Assembly (NCBI GenBank): GCA_000349905.1
Contig: KB722759.1
Coordinates: forward strand, 327,520 to 391,519
DNA length: 64,000 bases
Origin: Volvariella volvacea V23
Taxonomy: Eukaryota; Basidiomycota; Agaricomycetes; Agaricales; Pluteaceae
Direction: 5' to 3'
Positions 42,321 through 52,099 of this stretch are shown in pieces. Position numbers and translations under genes: made by a program. The number at the start of each line of letters is the position of its first letter. Position 1 is the stretch's first letter. Under the pieces are notes generated by a model. It was not told where the DNA came from. It was given only the letters and a program-made list of their open reading frames with translations, and did not search any database.

Positions 42321-44362
42321 ATGGACGTTGCCACCGTCAAGGAACAGCTTCAACTCGAGCTCCAGGATGCGATTGTATCTGGTTTTGACAGTTACACGAA
42401 GAAGGCGTTCTCTGGCGTTGTTCCAAACTCGTCAAAGATAAAGGACTTCATCCGTATGACGCGTTATTATGATCTCTCTCAGAAGCGTTGGACAGGGCTT
42501 TCAAAAAGTTACAAATCTCAGGTGTCGTTGCGCGATCATATCACCACTATACTTCAGGCGATCCTTGCGCATTTCAAGGTTCCCAATCGGACAGCGATAA
42601 GCAGCAAGAGAAGGACCAAAAGCCTACTCTCCCTTGAGTCCGATGTGGCAATTGCTGGGTATGGGGTGTCGTCGCTGAAAGGTCGCTCTTCTCTCACTCT
42701 GAGTTATGCCTCTTGTGTTTCCCCAATTTGTGTCAAGCTCGAATCCCTAAAGGAATGGGACGAAGTATGGATCCAGCTCGCAATATATGCCCAGTAAGTC
42801 TCATATACTAGGTTTTGGTGGTAACGGACGACTAACAAACCCAGACAATGTTCGCTCTTCAGTTTAATCGTCGCTGGGTCTATGCACTGCTGTTTTCAAA
42901 AGCAACCCTCACAATATTCCAATTTGATCGTAGTGGTTTTATCTATTCAAATGAAATCAATATCCACGAACATCCCGAGCTCATGATCCGCTGGATACTT
43001 GGCGTTGCATCCTCAAACGAATCCATTGTGGGCTTCGATACTACGATTCGGTGGAAAGGGAGGCGACGTTTCATCAGAACACTCAACTCCGAGCAACAAC
43101 TGGTAGAATACGAAATAGACCCGACCATTGAAATCTTCCACGAGACTTGTATTGCCGGACATGGAACTACTTGCTGGCCTGTCTTGTATGACGAAAAACC
43201 ATGGTTTATAAAAGAATACTGGAGACCTCTGGATGAATCCCGCAAGGAAAAGTTTCTAACTGCTGCTCGTGGTATTGCAGGTGTCGCACAGCTTATATCT
43301 TACGAACTTGGGGAAAAAACTACCGACCTTCGGTGGATTCAAAAAACGGTCGATGTTCAACCTCGCCAATTAATCCGTATGACGCTCAAGAGATACGATG
43401 CACCAATTGACGACTTCAGGTCGCGGTTGCAGCTTCTAGCAGCCCTTAGGGATGCGGTGCAATGTATGTCATACAGTTTGTATACACATGCATTGCGAAT
43501 TGATGCCGTCGCAGGGCACTAGAATTTATTTTCTCAAGGGATTTTTCACAGGGATATTAGCTGTGATAGCATTCTTCTTGGTGAAGAGCACTGTGCTGTT
43601 GGTGATCGCGGAATACTGGTGAACTTTAATCGAGCAATCTGGCATGATAAACCTCGAAACTTGGATGAGCTTTGGCCACATGTGAGTTATCCTTCACATT
43701 CACACTTTTAACCATTCTGAAAGCGGAAACCAGGGTATCTGTCCTTTCCAATCATTTGCAGTTCTTAGAGGTGGAAGTAGCCAATACACATTCCTTGACG
43801 ATCTCGAGTCCACGTCCTTCTTTGGATATGTCTAGGATATGAAAAGGCTGGAGAAGGGAAAGGGGAGCTTCCGGAAGTTCTCGACCCGTGGTATCAAGAG
43901 GAGAGACAAGATTGCGCCATGAGCAAATCTGAACAGCTCCGTTCATTCGATGACCATTTCCCTCACCGCATCTCTCCATACTTCGGTCTTGTCTTCGTTG
44001 GCCTGCTCAAGGAGCTTCTAGCAATTTTTTGGACAGGGGGATTGCCTGCTGACAAACCTAGGCCAGCAGATCACCTTGAAGCATCACGAAAACACCTGCT
44101 TGTGAACCCAGACGCTATTTATAGGGCATACCTGTCTTCGATAGATCGTGCGATTGAGCGCGTACAGAAGACGGAAGTGCCATCGAGTCCAAAGCCAGGG
44201 ACGAAGCCGGCTCCAACGGGAAAGAGGCGCGCAAAGTCTTCCCCCACCTCCCCTCCCCCACCCGTCAAGCGAATCAAGACCGAGAATGAAAGCCCTACAG
44301 AGGATCGGGCCAAAGCCAAGGGGCGGGGTAATCGGAAACAAAGTAAGGCTCGTCAGTCATGA
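42321..44362 (+). pseudogene. FunK1-family kinase, type 2b, copy I (two lesions)
   Basis: Close relative of copy G. Start MDVATVKEQLQLELQD at 42321. Exon 2 reads MFALQFNRRWVYA, FQFDRSGFIYSN, IRWILGVASSNE and Lys in WFIKEYW. The catalytic triplet is HRD (FHRDISCDSI), unlike other type 2 copies, but the DFG position is NFN. Two lesions: exon 3 has TAG at 43520-43522 where copy G has CAG (GHQN), and a 7-base deletion after GAGTCC at 43811 removes most of FFY from LDDLESFFYVL, so the downstream part (VLLWICLGYEKAG, then SFDDHFPHRISPYFG) is one frame over. The tail is basic (KRIKTENE, KAKGRGNRKQSK). Decay of both members of pair H/I is notable. Confidence 0.84.
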
Positions 44363-44702
44363 CCATCTAGAGGTTTTTGTTTTTGTTGTCGTTATATCCT
44401 TATTTCGCACTATTCATCAAGCGCGACCCTTGATACCCCCTAAAATGTAGTATAATATACATAGAATCGCAGCAGGACGACGCCTGTATCACGTCATATT
44501 TAATCCTACCACGAATTGATAACAACACCTGACGAGAAATCTCTCGGGCCTGATTTTCCGTGACTTGTATGCAGAAGATGTGGAATAGCTCCAGACCTAA
44601 ATGAATCGAATATGAACTGCTATACTATGTAATATACTATTTTGTACACGTGCACATTTACGCAATCAAGGACATCTTTCAGAATAGTCATTATCCGTGC
44701 TC
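44363..44702. other. Intergenic between convergent 3' ends
   Basis: Between FunK1 copy I (+) and P450 copy 1 (-). Nothing coding seen. Confidence 0.5.
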
Positions 44703-47350
44703 TTACTCGGCTTCCGTCATTCTAACCCATAACCCTCCCTACACGAGATGACGCTCAGCAATCCAATGGACACGACAGAGCAGCTAAAATCCCTTACGTG
44801 ACTGTACATCGTCAAATGCAGCTTGGGGTAGATTTTCTCGATTCCCTTCCGTCCCGGAGATTTCGACCATGCTTTCGGAGGACGTGTCTCTGGTGGGAAG
44901 GCATCCAGATCCAGGTTGATATGAGAGAAGTTTTGAAGGAGTCGGACGAGCATGAACGACATCTCGTTGTAGGCGAACTGGAGAAGACGTCATAGGTGTG
45001 AGGGTTGGATTAGCATGTAGGCTGCTAAATGGCAGGCACCAACCTGTTGGCCAAGGCAGATCCGTGGACCAGCATTGAACGGCAGGAAGACAAATGAGTT
45101 CGGGATGACGTATTTCTTCAAGCGTTCATCTAGGAATCTTTCGGGGTCAAATTCCTCAGCTACCGTGTGGGTAAAAAATCAATGACTCTAATCTCCGAGA
45201 CCGAATGCAAGGACTTGCCATCAGGCCCCCAAAGGTCTTTTCTTCTATGCATCAGAAAAACTGAGTAGGGGACTCTAGATGAAGCATATTAGCATAAGAG
45301 TGCGTGATATTCCTTGTGACTGTTCCTCACTTGGTTCCGGCTGGTATATAGATAGGCTTTTGGGTGGGATCAGGTGAAGGCCAAACTGTTGCGTTGATGG
45401 CTTCGCTGTGCAGCACAATCAGAGTAAACCGCAGTAGCATAAGGTAATAGACCCTACCGAGTGTTGAAGGGTCTGTTATGAGTATCCATCAGAATAGGTC
45501 GTGTCGTGTTGTATCAATGAACTGCGGACTTACACAATTGGATAGAGCCTCAAGGTTTCTGTCGATTTTGCTGAGAATACCGAAAGTCCAGACCAATGAG
45601 TTACATACCATTGATAACGGCCCTCAAATACTTCATATCCCTGATGTCATCATACGATGGGCGTCGGGTGGGCCCAACTTTTTCTAGGATTTCTGTGCGC
45701 AGGCGGGTTGTGACATGAGGGTAAAGAGAAATGAAGTATATGATGAAGGTCAGGGTGGCAGCAGTGGTGTCTCTTCCAGCTAGACTATGACTTAATAAAA
45801 CTGGAAAACGATCGAAGGGTGGACATACCTATCATGATGTTAAGGCTAACACATAGTCAGATCACATTATGGTACAGAGGCAGCCAACGCTTACGTCTCG
45901 TCTCGAATTGCAACGGGATCTGTTGTGCGAATGTTTTTAGGACGGACCTGAAAGGAGGAAACAAGGGAGATACTTGCCATCGGTTATGCTTACGAGGTGG
46001 TCCAAGAGCGTCTCGTCCTCCCTGAACTCCTTGTTCACAGGTTCTGTCCACAATTTCTTGTCCTTATCTTCTGCCTGTGTGCGGTTCAATCCAAGGGACT
46101 GCTTCTTCTCTAAAGCTTCTTTGATGATAGGCTCAATGTATGCATTCACAACCTTCATCGGCTCCTTTGTTCTGTCCCTCCAAATTTCCCATAATGGCCA
46201 GACCCAACCCAATCTCTCTCGATCGGCAGCGACCGCTTGAGCTTGAGTAAAAGCGCGTGCAAAGTCATTTGCACTGACTGAGCGAGGATCATTGGTATTA
46301 TAGTCCAACGAAGATGAATTGTGGGGGTAAGGAAGACCAGCGGCAAGGGAATGAACACAAGAGTCAAAAAGAAACTCCGTGGCAGAGTCAAGGGTAAAAC
46401 GGGACATGAGATCCTAACATATTTCAGATCCACGGCGTAGTGTGGGTATTAACAAATAATATACCTGGATATCGACGGGAACACCTTGACGCAGTCTTGC
46501 TTTCAGTTGGGTGATAGCGTGGTCTGCATGCCTGTCAAAAAGGTCGAAGTCGCTAATTCGGTCGCGAGTGAAGACAGGTCGGGTAATTGATCGATGGAAT
46601 CTACAAGCAAGTTCTCAAGCTGCATATTTTGGTGCTACGGAACCTGGACGCACTTCCACATCTCATCTATTCGTCATTAGTTCTGATATGGGGCGATAAA
46701 AGTGGAGATAAACACACCGTCTGAGTTGAACACCCCCGTGCCCAACACGGAGAACATAGCATTGAGAAATTGTGAGCCTGAGTCGTGCGTTTAACATTGA
46801 ATCTTTGTGAGGGGTACCTGTAGGTTAAATACCTTTCCTATAATTATTAAAATCTGTCGCAAGGATTATCTTGATGTGCTCTGGGGAAGTGGTGAAGATT
46901 GCATCCTCCGCCAAAAGTCGAATATTCACGCAAGGACCCTTGCCGTGCATCATCTCCTCAAAGCCATCACCTTCATCCAGGAAGGCAAATGTTAGTAAAT
47001 ATATCCCAAAACCCATACGATATTTTCTTACCAGGATATCCGAACTTGTAATTCTTTATCATTTTCCTAATCACGTCGAGGTTTCCTACCGTCTTTCCTT
47101 CAACCAATGGAGCCATACGGGCTCCTAATCGTGCAGCGTGCCATCTGTTGGCTACTTCTTTGTACATGATACGGACGACAGCCACGATGAGAAAAGAAAG
47201 GATTGCAGCGGATAGCGTAACCTATCGCGGAATCGAGGCATCGAAATCTTTTGTTACTGTATATTTAATGAAGCATACCACGGCAAGCCGCATCCCGAGT
47301 AAAGTCAAAGTCCTTGCTAGGAACTTGACACCAGGTGGGAGGAGTGCCAT
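44703..47350 (-). pseudogene. Cytochrome P450, CYP63-like, copy 1, nonsense codon near N-terminus
   Basis: Membrane-anchored heme monooxygenase related to CYP63-type P450s. Start MALLPPGVKFLARTL at 47350; stop TAA 44703-44705 after [10 protein letters not shown]. Recognisable parts: [42 protein letters not shown]-helix [12 protein letters not shown] (about 45790-45750), ERR-triad region, and the heme-binding [17 protein letters not shown] (about 45100-45045). In the N-terminal hydrophobic region codon 47 or so is TAG (47224-47222), where copies 2 and 3 have TGG (NIPLWLTLS). The stop lies at the end of a 57-base segment (47278-47222) that begins GTATGC and ends TAG, so splicing it out would keep the frame and drop 19 residues. 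Otherwise the gene looks complete. It is either a recent pseudogene or a gene with a coding segment turned intron. Confidence 0.78.
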
Positions 47351-47477
47351 ATCGTCTAAGTGGCAAACACGCAATGCAGGGAGTATGCGCAGCTATATAT
47401 TGACAAATACAGCCGGATACCCAGAGGCAACACGAGATAGTGATTAGTAGGTTGCAGGGAGTGCGAGATCACGGTGT

Positions 47478-47816
47478 TTATTTATGATCATGATTCTCTT
47501 GCTTCCAAGGGAGCTTTCGAAGGTAATCCGCCGCAGTTTAGATCACAAATAATCGGGGGCATACTGTCACGCCGTGACTCCGCAGTATTTCCAAGAAGAG
47601 TTTTCGGTCTGGGAGTGCTTAGCCTCCAATCCAGCGCTTTATGTGCCAGGTCAGACCCGGTGGCAGCGACCGTAGCAACATCAGCGCTGATGGTGTCAAT
47701 GAGAGATGCGGTGGAAGTGGCATCTGTGTCGGCAGTTTGAGGTGCTGGTGCACCAGAGAACCAGAGATGATGCCAGCGAGGAGCAAGGCAACGAAGCAGG
47801 TAGATATTTTGATCAT
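47478..47816 (-). pseudogene. Remnant of a small secreted protein, possibly HsbA-like
   Basis: Start at 47816 gives MIKISTCFVALLLAGIIS, a clean signal peptide. Right after it the sequence carries an 8-base tandem duplication (47753-47760 CCAGAGAA and 47761-47768 CCAGAGAT on the plus strand). As written the frame yields an unconvincing 65-residue product. Past the duplication another frame reads GAPAPQTADTDATSTASLI then DTISADVATVAATGSDL, a Thr/Ala-rich start like fungal hydrophobic surface-binding (HsbA-type) secreted proteins. The C-terminal part does not resemble that family. The family assignment is tentative; the signal peptide and duplication are seen directly. Confidence 0.4.
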
Positions 47817-48813
47817 TGTGGAGGATGCAGAGCTAATGAGGGTGCTTTGAAACTCTTCAAGCACTTGACCACTGAGGAGCTGGAAAATATACCACTTTCT
47901 CGGTTGGTCTATATACCTGGGATGAGCTCCCTCTGCGGAATACTTAAGAAATATTTCCCGATTATTCTTCGATTTTTCATGGACAATATCAAACCGCCTG
48001 TATTAATGACCAGTACATCAAGCGCGCGCCGCTGTGTGTAACCTCATATTGATTCATTACCACGGGAGTATCGGCCATGCTTTACGTAACTTCTGCCCTC
48101 CCTACACCGATGCACATTGTTCCTAGGTGGATGAACACGGAAAGAGGTGAGGCTCGCATCCCAGATATGCAAGCCTGAGAGGCCTGCCAGATCGCAGCCG
48201 CAGGCGTGGAGACAAATGTTCTACACGGTAAGCATCAATGCAAAGGCCCAAGGCGACTGTGATATTTTAGAACACTGATTGTACGAATGTTCCGATGGGA
48301 AATTATTGAAGATTGTGTTGGTAATAGTATCAGGGAGTATTGAGGATCGATAGTCCTTAGAGAAGTCTTGCATAGATGACATCAGGTATAACCAAGGAAC
48401 ACAATTGGAGGTGAAAAAACACAAACATCAGTATATCAACGAACCCCGTCCATCCACCATCTAGTGACCTATTTTTAGGACAAGTGGTAAGCACCTAGTT
48501 CACGCCGACTCCAACGTCCCGGGCGTGATTCTGTCCGGCCATCAAGCTCGCATCAAAATCGAATCGCAAACGTGCAATGACTTGCTACGCACGATTCGGG
48601 GCTGCTCGGAAACCGTGAATGGCGAACGGGCTTACTCTTTCGAGAATATCACCCGAGTTGTTTGTAGCGGGAGACCGGGCCGAATAAGATGAGATTCCAT
48701 GTTTCGTAGATTCTGTCGTAAGCTTCGTATCATACCGGGAGATGAACTAGGGTACACTGAAAGAAAGCGCAGTTGCGCGGTTTGGGGGACGTGGTGGGCA
48801 AGGGACACGAAGC

Positions 48814-48849
48814 GTCACAATGTGTCACAACGTGTCACACATATGTCAC
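48814..48849. promoter_or_regulatory. Four GTCAC boxes at 10-11 bp spacing
   Basis: GTCAC starts at 48814, 48824, 48834 and 48845, roughly one helical turn apart. The P450-3/TFIIIC promoter also has five GTCAC/GTGAC boxes in 48 bp. A protein-binding array is inferred; which gene it serves is unclear. Confidence 0.35.
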
Positions 48850-49054
48850 GGTCGCCCTTTATCCACTACTGCCACGGCGCACACACCAGTCAACACTTCT
48901 AAGATAATTACTGAAGAAGGCCTCTAGATTGTGCCGTACACTTTACGCGCTGCAGTGCCGAAGGTAGCTAGTAATCTTTGCGTTCTTGTCCTGTCGATTG
49001 CGTTTAGTTAGTGGAGCTTGGAGTTCAATCACGTGTTCCATCTAGTTTGTATTA

Positions 49055-49121
49055 TTTATATCTCTAGTAGGTTGATTTTTGTGTCCGTGCCTATTTTTTA
49101 TATCTCTAGTAGGTTGATTTT
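49055..49121. repeat. 25-bp direct repeat
   Basis: TTTATATCTCTAGTAGGTTG followed by ATTTT occurs at 49055-49079 and again at 49097-49121. No element ends or coding sequence are attached to it. Confidence 0.7.
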
Positions 49122-49382
49122 GAGGATGTGGCATGAAACAATAAGTTTGGTATCGAATGTGAGCACTCCCCATCCGAGTTCTAGCAGAGATAAAACAATA
49201 ACACCATTTTGTGGCACCCTCAGACCTAGGCGCTGGCGCCAACCGTGCAATTTTTTGACGAATCCTTGTTCAACTTCAAAACAAAACGATGCTTACTTCC
49301 AATGCATTGCGATACCAGGGAGAACGAATCCTGAAGAAAAGGGGTGCCTATTGAAAGGGGTTTGATTCACCCTAATCTGATA

Positions 49383-49974
49383 ATGTCCGACAAGCCAGAC
49401 GCTGTCCTCAATCTGCTGTCAGCAGTTGACAGCTCAGGGAATGCTAGCATTGTAGAATGTAGTCAGGTAAACAAGTTCCTATGCGATATACACCGTCTAT
49501 TCAGGGCCAACGCGTATGTATGCATCATCAACACCTCCACTATTCCTATNNNNNNNNNNNNNNNNNNNNNNNNNNNNNNNNNNNNNNNNNNNNNNNNNNN
49601 NNNNNNNNNNNNNNNNNNNNNNNNNNNNNNNNNNNNNNNNNNNNNNNNNCATCAAATTCCCAAACCAGATAAAATCGCTCAGTATCGAAATGTCCGCACT
49701 CGACCGTCCCTATCTTGAGGCTGCTCGCAGTTTCCGGTGCAAGACTTGCTTCTCTGTGGACGGAGCACGGTCGTGGAAGAAATGGAATTTCAATTTGAGA
49801 CATTTAAAGGAGTTGACAATCAATGGGTCTGTTGGGGATATTACGACCATTGGGCAATATGTGATTCCGACGAAGGAAAGTGGAGTGACATTGGAGAAGC
49901 TGCATTTGGAGGCGAACGATTACATGAATGACGACCAGAAGCTCATGATCAAGAGATTGTATGGTCGAGTATAG
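49383..49974 (+). CDS. F-box/LRR-like protein fragment interrupted by an assembly gap
   Basis: Left of the gap an ATG at 49383 starts MSDKPDAVLNLLSAVDSS, with no clear domain. Right of the gap a frame reads IKFPNQIKSLSIEMSALD, later LRHLKELTINGSVGDI and GVTLEKLHLEANDYMNDD, ending KRLYGRV with TAG at 49972-49974. The spaced Leu/Ile pattern resembles the LRR-like C-terminus of fungal F-box proteins. The 100 Ns are probably of arbitrary length, so whether both halves belong to one gene and share a frame cannot be decided. Confidence 0.4.
49550..49649. other. Assembly gap (100 N)
   Basis: Exactly 100 N bases; a conventional placeholder of unknown true size. Confidence 1.
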
Positions 49975-50554
49975 AGGTCAGTTCCGTTTCGTATTCAACC
50001 CCTTTTTTATTGTTGAATGTCTCACCGACTTGGTAATCATACAGGGACTCGAAGACGCGGAGGTTATTAATCCTCCTATTGTATTCTCAAGCGCCCATAT
50101 CACACCGCCGTTGGGTTTTTGTACCCACTTCCTTAGTACTTACCTGCGGAGCTGGTGCCTTCCAGGCGATTGTCAACTGTTATGCTGGATTATACCTAAA
50201 ATGTATCACGTAAATGCTCAATGCTCAAATCGAATTATTTTGCATTATTAATACCAGGAAGGGAAGAGGTTTGCATCCGTGTCGTCAGGAGCGCAATGGC
50301 ACCAGCCGACACGTATATTGGATCATTAGATGCAGTAGGGTCTTATAGACAAGTCAAGCATAAATGACGAATATATCAAAAAAACTTAAAGACACAAGGT
50401 GAAACGCTGTGATATATTCCTTCAACTTTTATAATCGACGAGGCCTAACCTCCATACGAACGATATGAAAACCCAAGTACTTGAGCGTACACATGCCCTA
50501 GCGACACAGAAACAAAACACGCATGCTGATGTTTAATCTTGGTTCCCCTGGCAT
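49975..50554. other. Intergenic, no gene seen
   Basis: Between the F-box-like fragment and the 3' end of the VOC gene. Only short frames. Confidence 0.45.
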
Positions 50555-51175
50555 TTACATCATTGTATACCATAGCGTTGCTGCTGCTGCACCAGCCACC
50601 GCAACCAATCCAGTCCAAACTTTCCATCCCCATTCCTGAGCCCAAAATCCAGGTCTGAGACACACGGCCTCGATGTTGTGCCCCTCTGGATCAATTACAA
50701 AGGCACCATAATATGTGATGAAGTACTGCGGACGTGGGCCAGGCGGTCCATTGCAAACCCCACCCGCCTCCCTTGAAGTTATGGAGGCAACGCACACGCC
50801 GGCTTGAGTAATGAAATGAAATGAAGAAAGACGCGTGTTTCCGACTTACAGTGCTGCTTTGTGAAACGCGCGAACTTGTGCACGCGTTTTGGCATGGAAT
50901 GCGATGTGAAGCGGTCCAGTAGGCTTTCCTACGTGTCCATTGTGGTGCTTATTCAGGACCTCGGTCACTTCAGCTGATTTTGGCACGCGATCCTCCTGGC
51001 CTTTTGTGGATGCAAGCCAAAAGTCGGGACCGCAGCCAGCAGCGGCATATCCACGAACTGCGCCGTTCTCGATGGAATGGAAGAGTTTGTAGCCCAACGG
51101 CTTTAGAGCCGCAAGGTAAAATTCGGACATTTTGTCGATGTCATTTGTGAGGAGGCCGACGTGGTCGATGGGCAT
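50555..51175 (-). CDS. VOC superfamily (glyoxalase/dioxygenase fold) protein
   Basis: Start MPIDHVGLLTNDIDKMSEFY at 51175, the classical first strand and helix of a VOC module with the His that often binds metal. The first exon continues with YAAAGCGPDFWLAS and PLHIAFHAKTRAQVRAF. One intron (about 50848-50795) is followed by AGGVCNGPPGPRPQYFITY and the second-half motif GAFVIDPEGHNIEAVC, with the metal-ligand Glu. The last 40 residues end in a hydrophobic, Ala-rich helix (about 50605-50560) that could be a membrane anchor, unusual for the family. Length about 180 residues, usual for single-domain VOC proteins. The reaction is not specified by sequence; glyoxalase I, dioxygenase or resistance functions all occur in this fold. 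Confidence 0.85.
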
Positions 51176-52099
51176 GGTGTGGGTGTGTGAGAATGATGGG
51201 TCGCGTCAGTGGAGTTATGTAGTATTTGTGGTTCGAAGTTGAGTCAAGTGCGGAGCCGCTATGTAATTGAATATTGGGACGCGTCGTGTGCCCTGACATG
51301 CCAAGATTTCGCGCTTTCGCGCTAAAACTAATTAAAGACGCGTCTCGTGGGCTGACACGTTATGGTGGTGTATGGGAACTTATCAACCTCATCACCCACC
51401 TTTGGTTAGCTTCAGTATCGACGGCAACACTTTATAGGAATTTTAGACCACCCGGAACGCGATGCACAGAGAAGTTTGAGCAAAGTGTATTTATGATAGT
51501 GTTGGCCATCAAAACTTCGATTCACGTAATGCCTTGGCAAGGTCAACCCATTGTGCCCCTACCAGTGTCGGTAAGCCAAACTACCGAACTATTAACTTCA
51601 TAGTCATTGAAATGACCTCACCTAGCCATCACCGTGCACGCATCAAGCCCCTATTGGATCATGATTCTTCTACCATGACTGACCATGACTGCAGAAAGAC
51701 GTCAAGATAAGAAGTCAGGTGAGGCGAGCAGATTTCCCACTGCTGTACCAGACTTTGTAAGTCATACAAACCTCATCTTGCTTCATGGTGGCTACTGCTG
51801 CCGTTTGCGATGTACTAAATCTGCTACTAGAACGGCACTCTAACGGTCACGTGAATACTAGGAGGCAACTCGACCGTTGACCTTAGTCGGTCAACAATGA
51901 GAACAACGTTATCACATATTGCATAGGTATCCTTAAAGTAAATCATTCGATTCAATGAAATCGTATAAGCATTGACATTTCAAACTGTCCGTAGTACAAA
52001 GTACAACTCTAGGGTTAAGTCCGCGTGATACAACACATTTCTAACCGTACAACTTGAAGTATAGGGCAGGGCAGAAATTAAAGTCAACGAACTACATAC
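51176..52099. other. Intergenic; where the missing 3' part of P450 copy 2 would be
   Basis: Upstream flank of the VOC gene and the place where copy 2's heme-binding exons should lie. I find no P450 heme motif here. GACGCGTC occurs twice (51278-51285 and 51337-51344), each followed by a CTGACA-like word. Confidence 0.55.

Larger units (their letters stand above)
47817..49382. other. Intergenic, with GTCAC array and a direct repeat
   Basis: Long stretch without a supported gene. It contains the evenly spaced GTCAC boxes (48814-48849) and a 25-bp direct repeat (49055-49121) listed separately. Confidence 0.5.

Noticed and set aside
7714..44362. Mating-type A (HD1/HD2) locus suggested by divergent paired genes
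   Set aside because: No homeodomain motif in any protein; all are FunK1 kinases and the resemblance is only in layout.
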